Shown piece after piece: positions 1 through 7,288 of a DNA stretch of 23,313 nt. The stretch's first letter is position 1, and every line of letters begins with the position of its first letter. This stretch comes from Candidatus Accumulibacter vicinus. Lineage in GTDB: Bacteria; Pseudomonadota; Gammaproteobacteria; Burkholderiales; Rhodocyclaceae. The stretch spans positions 1-23,313 of the forward strand of contig DIME01000189.1 in the NCBI GenBank assembly GCA_002425405.1, written 5' to 3'. The notes under the pieces are model-generated. The model made no database searches, was not told the origin of the DNA, and saw only the letters and a list, made by a program, of their open reading frames with translations. Both the position numbers and the translations under genes were made by a program.

Positions 1-1
1 T

Positions 2-810
2 GCCGGGATCGGCACGGCACAGGTCGCTGCCCTCACCACTGCCCAGATTGCCAGCCTCGGCACCGCCCAGGTCGCCGCGCTGACCACGGCGCAGGTCCGC
101 GCACTGACCACCAATCAGCTTGTCAACGGCCTCACCAGCGCCCAGCTGCAAGCCATCGAGGCGACGGATGTCGCGGCACTCAAGAGCAGCCAGATCGCCG
201 CCCTTGCCACCAGTCAGATCGCCAACCTCGGCACCTCCCAGTTCGCGGCCCTGACTTCTTCACAGATCGGCGCACTCACCGTCAATCAGATTGCCAACGG
301 CCTCACCACCAACCAACTGAGCACCATGGATGCTACCGATGTCTCGGCATTCAAGACCAGCCAGGTAGCCGCGCTGACCACCAGTCAGATCGCCATCGTC
401 CTTGGCAGCAGCCAGATTGCAGGGATCGGCACAACGCAGGTCGCCGCACTCACCACTTCCCAGGTTGCCAGTCTCGGCACCAGCCAGGTCGTCGCATTGA
501 CCACGGCGCAGGTCCGCGCACTGACCACCAATCAGCTCGTCAACGGCCTCACCACCACCCAGTTGCAAGCGATCGAGGCGACTGATGTCGCGGCACTCAA
601 GACCAGCCAGATCGCCGCCCTCGCCAACAGTCAGATCGCCAACCTTGGCACCGCTCAGGTCGTGGCGCTGACCACGACTCAGGTCGGCGCACTCACCGCC
701 ACTCAGATCGCCAGCGGCCTCACCACGGCCCAAGTGAGCGCGATGGAAGCCGCCGATATCGCAGCTCTGCGAACCAGCCAGATCGTCGCGCTGACCACAG
801 CACAGGCTGC
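2..810 (+). repeat. 417-bp (139-residue) super-repeat, about two copies
   Basis: Copy 1 occupies 2-418 and copy 2 begins at 419. The landmark gcaggtccgcgcactgacca starts at 91 and again at 508, exactly 417 bases apart, and the following ~150 bases are nearly identical. Alignment at this period holds to about position 810, then gives way to a shorter 123-bp (41-residue) period: ccagcggcct at 711 and its near-copy at 834. Both periods are multiples of three, so the reading frame is kept. Confidence 0.75.
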
Positions 811-1049
811 CGCACTCACGGTCACCCAGATCGCCAGCGGCCTGACCACGGCCCAGGTGAAGGCGATGGAAGCCGCTGATGTCGCAGCACTCGGTACCAC
901 CCAGCTCGCCGCACTCACCGCTGCTCAGGTTCCCGTCCTGACCCTCAGCCAGCTCGCTGCGATGAGTACGGCTCAGACCTATGCCCTCAAGGGGATGTTC
1001 CTGACCACCACACAACTCGCCGCTCTGACCACGGCTCAGGTCAACTCTG
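2..1049 (+). repeat. Coding tandem array of 24-bp (8-residue) units
   Basis: Degenerate 24-bp units, each encoding roughly A-L-T-T-x-Q-V-x, run without a gap from the window edge to about 1049. Some units are lengthened by two residues (for example QLVNG, QIASG before LTT) or shortened by one (IEATDVA). The array continues past the left edge, so its total length is unknown. Confidence 0.85.
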
Positions 1050-1879
1050 CTTCGACGCCACTGATTCTTGACCTCAATGAAGATGGCAAACTGTCGCAGA
1101 GCATTTCGTCGGGCGTTCAGTTCGACCTGTTGGCGACCGGCACCAAGGTTCATACCGGCTGGGTTGCCAGCGGTGACGGTCTCCTGGCCATGGACCGCAA
1201 TGGCGACGGAACCATCAACGATGGCGGTGAATTGTTCGGATCTTCGGTCACGCTGGCCAACGGCGAAAAGGCTGCAGACGGCTATGTCGCCCTGAGCGAA
1301 ATGGACAGCAATGCCGACGGTATCATCAGTTCGGCAGATGATCATTGGTCGGAGCTGGCGGTTTGGGTAGACGGCAATTCGGACGGAATCAGCCAGTCGG
1401 AAGAACTGCGTTCCCTCGAGTCGTTGGAAATAGTCAGACTCGACCTGAATGCGACGAGAACTGCGGTGATGGATGCGGGCAATCTCGTCGGACTGATTTC
1501 CAGTTACCAGACCGCTGATGGGACAGATCACGAGATGGCCGACGTCTGGTTCGCGACCGACAGGAACGCCGCAAGCCAGGCAGCGCCGCCTACCACTGCG
1601 GCAGCGGCGGTGGATCTCAGAGCGAATGTGGGCAACCTGCTGCAGGCCATCTCCTCGTTCAACATGGGACAGGCAGCGCCCGACCCGAACGCCCCGGGTA
1701 CCAGCCTCCTGCCTCAACTCGCCCCGCAGGCAAGCATTGCGGCCTTGTTGCAGCAATACGACCCGAACGGCAATCCGTTCGGTGCATTCCAGGCTTCACA
1801 GACGGTGGCGACCAACTCGCTGACCAATCCGCCCAGCCTGGATGCGATTACCAAGGGCATGCTCGCGACAGGTAATTAA
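2..1879 (+). CDS. Octapeptide-repeat, calcium-binding surface or secreted protein (5' end outside window)
   Basis: The frame is open from the first bases of the window to TAA at 1877-1879, so the true start lies to the left; 625 residues are visible. Residues 1 to about 346 are about forty 8-residue units of the form A-L-T-T-x-Q-V/I-x, with periodic variants in which Asp replaces Gln (ATDVA, AADIA). Residues about 350-510 form a compact module with Asp-rich loops at 357 (DLNEDG), 398 (DRNGDG), 435 (DSNADG) and 457 (DGNSDG), plus a GELFGS segment; this layout is familiar from the C-terminal parts of RTX-associated and type I-secreted proteins. The last ~110 residues are low-complexity, rich in Ala, Pro, Gln and Asn. 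No classical GGxGxDxxx nonapeptides are visible. I infer a secreted or cell-surface adhesin-like protein; neither the N-terminus nor the secretion route can be seen. A terminator follows directly. Confidence 0.8.
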   Translation, partial: AGIGTAQVAALTTAQIASLGTAQVAALTTAQVRALTTNQLVNGLTSAQLQAIEATDVAALKSSQIAALATSQIANLGTSQFAALTSSQIGALTVNQIANGLTTNQLSTMDATDVSAFKTSQVAALTTSQIAIVLGSSQIAGIGTTQVAALTTSQVASLGTSQVVALTTAQVRALTTNQLVNGLTTTQLQAIEATDVAALKTSQIAALANSQIANLGTAQVVALTTTQVGALTATQIASGLTTAQVSAMEAADIAALRTSQIVALTTAQAAALTVTQIASGLTTAQVKAMEAADVAALGTTQLAALTAAQVPVLTLSQLAAMSTAQTYALKGMFLTTTQLAALTTAQVNSASTPLILDLNEDGKLSQSISSGVQFDLLATGTKVHTGWVASGDGLLAMDRNGDGTINDGGELFGSSVTLANGEKAADGYVALSEMDSNADGIISSADDHWSELAVWVDGNSDGISQSEELRSLESLEIVRLDLNATRTAVMDAGNLVGLISSYQTADGTDHEMADVWFATDRNAASQAAPPTTAAAAVDLRANVGNLLQAISSFNMGQAAPDPNAPGTSLLPQLAPQASIAALLQQYDPNGNPFGAFQASQTVATNSLTNPPSLDAITKGMLATGN

Positions 1880-1897
1880 GCAGCGGTTCAGCCATGC

Positions 1898-1927
1898 AGC
1901 GGGGCCTCATCGGCCCCGCTTCCTTTT
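1898..1927 (+). terminator. Rho-independent terminator of the repeat-protein gene
   Basis: A 9-bp perfect stem (agcggggcc / ggccccgct, 1898-1906 and 1912-1920) with a 5-base loop is followed by tccttttt. It starts 18 bases after the TAA stop at 1879. It should separate the repeat-protein transcript from the glycosyltransferase group, which then needs its own promoter. Confidence 0.85.
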
Positions 1928-2108
1928 TGGGCTGAAAATGATGTCTCATGCCATCCAGGACAGTCTCTCGATTGATCGCAAGCTGCGCGTGCAGCATCCG
2001 TCTGTCGCCTGATCTGCGCCAAACGTACCGTCTGAACGGATGATCTTGTTCAATTATTACAATCAGTTATGATTACCCCGCAAAGATCGCCGAGGCCCGT
2101 TTTCAGGA

Positions 2109-2114
2109 TATAAT
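2109..2114 (+). promoter_or_regulatory. Possible -10 element for the glycosyltransferase group
   Basis: A perfect TATAAT lies about 50 bases upstream of the likely GTG start, in the 1928-2166 interval after the terminator. No convincing -35 hexamer is found 16-18 bases upstream, so this is a weak prediction supported mainly by position. I see nothing else in that interval. Confidence 0.35.
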
Positions 2115-2166
2115 CCAGGCTCGTTGTAACAGTGAATGCGGGACGACGGCCTTGAGGGGAGTGGGA

Positions 2167-3993
2167 GTGGGCGACGATGTATTTGTTTCTCTGCTGATGC
2201 AGGCATGGAACGGGCAACTCGAACTGCTGCAACTCATCGACCAGTGCAGCAAACTGGAGCAGGATCGGCGCGCTCCCCTGGCCGCGATCCTCTACCAGAC
2301 CTGGCTCAAGAGAACCCCTTCGACCCACGCCCATGCGGCGTACTTCAACCTCGGCGCAACGCTGTCGAATCTCGGGGATCTGGCGGCTTCGGAAGAGGCT
2401 TACCGGCAGGCGATCGCCCTGTCTCCCGGCTTCATTCAGCCTCGACTCAACCTTGGGCTGGTCCTTGAGCGTCGGGGCTTGCTGGACCAGGCGGTCGAAG
2501 AGTGGCTGTGGGTTGAGCGCAATGTTCCCGCCGACACGGATGAATACCAGACTTTCCTGCTGCTTGCCCTGAACAATCTTGGCCGGGTGCTGGAGATCAA
2601 AAAAGAATATCGGGATGCCACGGACTATCTCGACAGGAGTCTGTCGATCGATCCCACCCAGTCGGATGTACTCCACCACTGGGTATTCCTGCGCATGAAA
2701 CAATGCTGTTGGCCAGTTTATCGCCCCACCGGCAAGGTCAGCCCGGAACTGATGGAGAATTCCACCTCCGCCCTGGCCATGCTTGCGATGACCGATGATC
2801 CTGCGGTACAGCTGGCCGCCGCGCGACGCTACGCGGACAAGAAGGTACTCAAGGGTCTGCCCTCCCTCGCCAAGCCTGGCGGCTATGGACACCGAAAAAT
2901 CCGCATCGGCTATTGCTCCTCGGATTTCTGCCTGCATCCGGTCGCGATGCTGATGGTAGAGATGTTCGAATCTCATGACCGGGAAAAATTCGAGGTCTAC
3001 GCGTATTGCTGGAGCCCGGAGGATGGCTCGGAAGTGCGCAGGCGGGTGATTGCCGCCATGGATCACTTCCAACGTATCGATCAACTCGGCGACGAAGAAG
3101 CGGCTTGCCTGATTCGGGAACACGAGATCGATATTCTGGTGGACCTGCAGGGTCAGACTGCCGGCGCCCGAATGAACATGCTGGCCTACCGGCCGGCGCC
3201 CATCCAGATCACCTATCTCGGCCTGCCGGCCACCACCGGCCTCCCGTTCATCGACTATGTCATTGCCGACCGCTTCCTCATCCCCGCAGAGGAAGCCCGC
3301 TACTATTCCGAAAAGCCCCTCTATATGCCTGACATCTATCAGGTCAGCGACCGGAAGCGGGCGCTGGCTCCCTCCCCTAGCCGGGCAATCTGCGGGCTGC
3401 CGGAAGACGGCTTTGTTTACTGCTCATTCAACAACAACTTCAAGTTCACCCCCGAAATGTTCAGCGTCTGGATGAACATTCTGCGCCGCGTGTCCGGCAG
3501 CGTGTTGTGGTTACTGGCCGACAATCCCTGGGCCGAAGAAAACCTGCGCCAGGAAGCCATCCATCAGGGCATCGAACCCGCCCGCCTGATCTTCACCGAG
3601 CGGGTTGCCCCGGAAAACTATCTGGCTCGCTACCAGATTGCGGACCTGTTCCTCGACACCTTCCCATTCAATGCCGGCACGACCGCGAACGACGCCCTAT
3701 GGATGGGCCTGCCCGTCCTGACCCGGAGTGGACGTACCTTTGCGTCCCGGATGGCCGGCGCCCTGCTGACCGCAGCCAATCTGGGAGAACTCATCACCTA
3801 CCAGCTCAGTGACTATGAAGAAAAGGCGGTTGCCCTGGGTCATCGTCGAACCGAATGCCAACGGCTGCGGGCACACCTGATCAGGGAGCGCACTCAGGGA
3901 GTGCTGTTCGATACCCCCTTGTTCGTACGCAATCTGGAAAGCCGGTTGTTGCAACTGACCATCCATCCAACGGCCACTTCATCGCCAAGGTGA
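2167..3993 (+). CDS. TPR-containing SPINDLY-type protein O-GlcNAc transferase (GT41-like)
   Basis: About 608 residues. The N-terminal third holds TPR units (AYFNLGATLSNLGDLAASEEAYRQAI and two following), then the HHWVFLRMKQCCWPVY linker common in bacterial members. The rest is the GT41 catalytic domain. SSDFCLHP at about residue 257 aligns by eye with the human OGT segment holding His498, and FNNNFKFTP at about 426 with the segment holding Lys842; LDTFPFNAGTTAND and GLPVLTRSG complete the nucleotide-sugar half. The family moves GlcNAc or a related sugar from a UDP donor to Ser/Thr of proteins, in the cytoplasm. The frame is open from TTG 2152, but GTG 2167 has an AGGGGA six bases upstream; ATG 2197 is an alternative. 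It leads a group with a methyltransferase and two unknown proteins, next to a Thr-rich repeat protein that could be its acceptor (inference). Donor and acceptor are not readable from sequence. Confidence 0.88.
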   Translation: MGDDVFVSLLMQAWNGQLELLQLIDQCSKLEQDRRAPLAAILYQTWLKRTPSTHAHAAYFNLGATLSNLGDLAASEEAYRQAIALSPGFIQPRLNLGLVLERRGLLDQAVEEWLWVERNVPADTDEYQTFLLLALNNLGRVLEIKKEYRDATDYLDRSLSIDPTQSDVLHHWVFLRMKQCCWPVYRPTGKVSPELMENSTSALAMLAMTDDPAVQLAAARRYADKKVLKGLPSLAKPGGYGHRKIRIGYCSSDFCLHPVAMLMVEMFESHDREKFEVYAYCWSPEDGSEVRRRVIAAMDHFQRIDQLGDEEAACLIREHEIDILVDLQGQTAGARMNMLAYRPAPIQITYLGLPATTGLPFIDYVIADRFLIPAEEARYYSEKPLYMPDIYQVSDRKRALAPSPSRAICGLPEDGFVYCSFNNNFKFTPEMFSVWMNILRRVSGSVLWLLADNPWAEENLRQEAIHQGIEPARLIFTERVAPENYLARYQIADLFLDTFPFNAGTTANDALWMGLPVLTRSGRTFASRMAGALLTAANLGELITYQLSDYEEKAVALGHRRTECQRLRAHLIRERTQGVLFDTPLFVRNLESRLLQLTIHPTATSSPR

Positions 3994-4023
3994 AGAAAAT
4001 TCGGACCCCTTGAAAGGACCACC

Positions 4024-4710
4024 GTGCACCCGGCACAAGCAATGAAACAAACCCCGATAAATCAAATTCACAATCCGGATGTTCTCAACTTCATGCGTAG
4101 CGACTATACCGGCGTCGTGGAAGTGGGATCGAGCAGCGGTGCTCTGGCGCGTGCCTATCGCGGCATCAACCCTGGTTGCCGCTATGTGGGCATAGAAATC
4201 GATGCGGACTACGCCGAAGCGTCCAGGCAGCATTGCACCGAGGTGATCCATGGCAATGTCGAATATTTATCTGCGGAAACATTTCACCAGCTGGGGGATG
4301 CCGACTGCTGGGTATTTGCTGACGCTTTGGAGCATCTTTACGATCCCTGGCGACTGCTGGAGCGCATCAAGGCCAATGCGCGCAGCCGCACCGAAGTGAT
4401 TGCCTGCATCCCCAATGCACAATACTGGGGCGTCCAGTCCCGGCTCAACGCCGGCCTGTTCATCTATCAGGACTCAGGTCTGTTCGATCGGACCCACATT
4501 CGCTGGCTTACCCGCCTGACCATTATCGATCTGTTCAATTCGCACGGATTCCAGGTGCTAAACATGATTGCCCGCCTACTTGATCAACCTACTGATGAAA
4601 TGGCGGCAGCGATTCGTCAAATGGCGTGTGCATCCGGTAGCGATCCCGAGATGGCCTTACAGGATGCCGTTCCATTTCAATATGTGGTCAAGGCGTTAAC
4701 GGACGGCTGA
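4024..4710 (+). CDS. Class I SAM-dependent methyltransferase
   Basis: 228 residues from GTG 4024, chosen because AAAGGA ends five bases upstream; ATG 4042 in the same frame is the alternative. The SAM-binding glycine loop is VVEVGSSSGALA (about residues 30-41), followed by the acidic end of strand 2 (YVGIEID) and ADALEHLYDPWRLLERI, a motif IV pattern typical of Methyltransf_11/23 proteins. The segment after it (CIPNAQYWGVQSRL, FDRTHIRWLT) resembles methyltransferases found in glycan clusters. It begins 30 bases after the O-GlcNAc transferase and its stop overlaps the next start by one base, so the genes are probably co-transcribed and translationally coupled. A role in methylating a sugar or glycoprotein is inferred from context; the substrate is unknown. 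Confidence 0.8.
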   Translation: MHPAQAMKQTPINQIHNPDVLNFMRSDYTGVVEVGSSSGALARAYRGINPGCRYVGIEIDADYAEASRQHCTEVIHGNVEYLSAETFHQLGDADCWVFADALEHLYDPWRLLERIKANARSRTEVIACIPNAQYWGVQSRLNAGLFIYQDSGLFDRTHIRWLTRLTIIDLFNSHGFQVLNMIARLLDQPTDEMAAAIRQMACASGSDPEMALQDAVPFQYVVKALTDG

Positions 4711-5558
4711 TGCAAACCGGAAAAATTACTGGCCCGAACCAGGTGACGAATCCTGCGTTGCATCCGGTTTATCTCTATCATATTGCCTACTCTGATAAGA
4801 CCCTGGCCGAAGTCCCTCCGGGATACCTGATCCTGGACAATGTCGATAGCCCCCGCAATGATTGGCGTGAGTATTGGCCGATTCGCAGATTCCTGATCGA
4901 TGAAGATCTCGAAGAGCGTGCGTATTATGGTTTTTTTTCACCGCGCTTTCAGGAAAAGACCGGATTGAGCCATGCCCAGGTGAAAACCTTCGTGCAAGCA
5001 GCCGGCACAGACACGGATGTGGTTTCATTCAGCCCGCAACCTGACATGGGGGCTTTTTTCCTCAATGTATTCGAACAGGAGGAACTGTTTTCACCGGGTT
5101 TTATCGCAGCCAGCGAAAGCTTTTTTTCGGCAGTTGGCATGCCGATCGGTCTGGCGCCGCTGGTCATGGATTCGCGGCAGATCATCTTCAGCAATTTCTT
5201 TGCCGCGCGTCCTGCGTTCTGGCGCGCCTGGCTCGATCTCAACGAGCAGTTATTTTCCATCTGCGAAGGGGAGGACTGCGCACTGAAACGGTTGCTGACT
5301 GTCGAAACAGCCTACCCAGGCTCCGTGCAGAGAAAAGTCTTCCTGATGGAACGTATGGCGTCCGTATTGCTGACGGTCGATCCCAGGTGGCGTGTACGCG
5401 CTTACAATACCTTCGACTGTGCCTGGTCGAATAGCCGCCTGAATCAGTTCAAGCTCGAAGCCGTGCTGAGCGACGCGTTGAAAATCGCGATGAAGGAGCA
5501 AGGGTTCCACGATTACAAGGAAGCATACTCGCAGTTGCGCGACAAGTTACGAGAATAA
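4710..5558 (+). CDS. Protein of unknown function in the glycosylation group
   Basis: 282 residues; ATG 4710 shares its A with the TGA of the methyltransferase gene, a TGATG overlap. I do not recognise a named family. Visible features are an N-terminal YLYHIAYSDKTL, then DNVDSPRNDWREYWPIRRFL and YYGFFSPRFQEKTGLS, an aromatic-rich stretch that looks like a conserved core, then acidic and Phe-rich segments (FFLNVFEQEELFSPGF). No signal peptide or membrane segment is obvious, so it is probably cytoplasmic. Three T homopolymers occur in the frame: eight T at 4931-4938, six at 5054-5059 and seven at 5121-5127. Placement between a methyltransferase and a large putative glycan enzyme suggests work on the same modification, perhaps as a glycosyltransferase or accessory factor, but that is inference. 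Confidence 0.65.
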   Translation: MQTGKITGPNQVTNPALHPVYLYHIAYSDKTLAEVPPGYLILDNVDSPRNDWREYWPIRRFLIDEDLEERAYYGFFSPRFQEKTGLSHAQVKTFVQAAGTDTDVVSFSPQPDMGAFFLNVFEQEELFSPGFIAASESFFSAVGMPIGLAPLVMDSRQIIFSNFFAARPAFWRAWLDLNEQLFSICEGEDCALKRLLTVETAYPGSVQRKVFLMERMASVLLTVDPRWRVRAYNTFDCAWSNSRLNQFKLEAVLSDALKIAMKEQGFHDYKEAYSQLRDKLRE

Positions 5559-5565
5559 TCTTGCG

Positions 5566-7254
5566 ATGGAAAACTCGATCATAATTATCAATGCTGCGGA
5601 TATCCCCCCAGCGATACAAATCGCCAGGAACCTGTCCTCGTATACCGTTTACACATTCGACCCGATCCTGGTTGACCCAATCTCGTCGAGCGGACTGGGG
5701 AACATCATTTATATTCCTTTTGACAATTGCCCGCTCTATCACGAACTGGACGTCAATGCCCGCTCTGCTGCGTTCGACCTGGAGAGGGCACTTGCTCTGG
5801 AAGTCAGAGAGATTGTCCCCGAGGTCTCCATAGAGGGATGGCAGCATCTGAATCTGTATTATATTTTAATCACCCTCAAGTGGTACGCGGCACTATGGGA
5901 GAATTTTGGTAAGCAACTGGCCGGAACGAAGGTGCACCTCTTCATCTGTGATACCCCCGGCTCATATTACTTCAATTCATTCATTCCCTCGATCCTGCTC
6001 TTGTGGCACCTGAAGTGCAATGACATCGAATTTTCAGGTTTTACCTACGGCAGCAAGGATGATGGCAGCCATCTGATCCCTGAGTTACCCGAAGAAAATC
6101 AGAATGAAGGACTTGAACAGCTACTGATTCATTTACCGACTTGCTGGTATGACATCAATTATTTTTTCCAGGAAATGATTTCGACTGGAAAAGAACTGAT
6201 CAATATCGAGGCCAAGAATTTCAATATCCCATTACCCGCAATTAGGACGCTGGCACTGGTCAGATTCGAGAGCACCCTCGCCAATTTGCCGGAAGAGATC
6301 CGAACAAAAATTGAAGATTTCTCGCATAAATTATCGGAAACACTGGACCGCATATTGCAGCCATATCTGGTCATACCGAATTACCGCCAACGCCAAACCC
6401 AATACCTCAACAACATTTACTGCGCCCAGCTGGTCACCTATTACCAGCTTTCCCGGTATTTCAAAGATTCCAAACCATCAAGAATAGTGTTGTCCGATCA
6501 CGATGCCGGATTTCATGGCCCGATCATTTCTTTTGCGCAGAAACACTCACTGCCCGTCATTTTTCTACCCCACTCCAAGTGCGTCAATGACATCGAGTTC
6601 AGATACAGGAACATCACGGTTCTCAGTCATCCGATACATGGCCAGGAAATTTTCGATGCCAACCACAAGAGCGTACTGAACTTCAAAATCGCTTATCCGG
6701 AAACCTTCAGAAGCTCGAGCATCGTTGGCGGGATCAGGACGATTTCTTTGTTACTTAATTCCTTGTCCCTCAATGGGTTTTATTTCACGCGCTATCAACC
6801 CTACATGGACGGAATACGACAGATCGTTTCCTGGTGCAACGAGAACGGCATCGTCCTGAAAATACGCTGCAAACCGAGTTATTCCATCATCAGTTTGCTG
6901 GAGAGAGATATTGGAGTTTCTGCTGCCGAGCTGATGAGAAACGCCAACGAGACCATGGAGCAGCATGCAGAGAGTTGTGATCTTTGTTTGATGTACGACA
7001 TGCCAACAACCGGCGTACTACATTTCCTGAAAGATTCGATCCCCGTTCTCAACCCTGTTGTAGAATCCCTGGCGCCCTCCGAGATGACACTGGGCAATGC
7101 CAGGCTTGTTCCCCAGGAAAGCGTTGAAAATACGCTTCTCCGATTAAAGTGGTTCACCTCTGACCCGACCACTTTATTTTATTTTCGCGCTGAACAGTTC
7201 AGAAATTACATGACCTTGTTTCAGAATGCACGGCCATTGCGAGCGTACTTATAG
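5566..7254 (+). CDS. Large protein of unknown function, possibly GT-B-like glycan enzyme
   Basis: 562 residues from ATG 5566, seven bases after the previous stop, with no good Shine-Dalgarno, suggesting coupling. I do not recognise the family. The N-terminal half reads like a Rossmann-type domain (SIIIINAADIPPAIQIARNL, ending in a YTVYTFDPIL strand). The C-terminal half has SRIVLSDHDAGFHGPIISFA, LPVIFLPHSKC, and later CDLCLMYDMPTTGVLHFL and DSIPVLNPVVE, an arrangement resembling the second domain of GT-B enzymes such as capsule or teichoic-acid polymerases. Codon use is visibly AT-richer than the flanking cys and eps genes, with many aat, att and ttt codons, which may mark horizontal origin. 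It is the last gene of the group and converges on cysB with 34 bases between them and no clear terminator. Confidence 0.6.
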   Translation: MENSIIIINAADIPPAIQIARNLSSYTVYTFDPILVDPISSSGLGNIIYIPFDNCPLYHELDVNARSAAFDLERALALEVREIVPEVSIEGWQHLNLYYILITLKWYAALWENFGKQLAGTKVHLFICDTPGSYYFNSFIPSILLLWHLKCNDIEFSGFTYGSKDDGSHLIPELPEENQNEGLEQLLIHLPTCWYDINYFFQEMISTGKELINIEAKNFNIPLPAIRTLALVRFESTLANLPEEIRTKIEDFSHKLSETLDRILQPYLVIPNYRQRQTQYLNNIYCAQLVTYYQLSRYFKDSKPSRIVLSDHDAGFHGPIISFAQKHSLPVIFLPHSKCVNDIEFRYRNITVLSHPIHGQEIFDANHKSVLNFKIAYPETFRSSSIVGGIRTISLLLNSLSLNGFYFTRYQPYMDGIRQIVSWCNENGIVLKIRCKPSYSIISLLERDIGVSAAELMRNANETMEQHAESCDLCLMYDMPTTGVLHFLKDSIPVLNPVVESLAPSEMTLGNARLVPQESVENTLLRLKWFTSDPTTLFYFRAEQFRNYMTLFQNARPLRAYL

Positions 7255-7288
7255 AGTAGCTGGATAATGGTTGACTCAGGTATCGGCT

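Noticed and set aside
2..1049. CRISPR-like regular repeats
   Set aside because: Units are contiguous, in frame, degenerate and coding, with no unique spacers.
260..1756. 498-residue minus-strand open frame opposite the repeat gene
   Set aside because: Its Gly/Asp/Arg repeats are the mirror image of the coding repeat; the plus frame has a sensible domain structure, stop and terminator.
2050..3123. 357-residue minus-strand open frame
   Set aside because: Lies wholly opposite the O-GlcNAc transferase gene, whose motifs are unmistakable.
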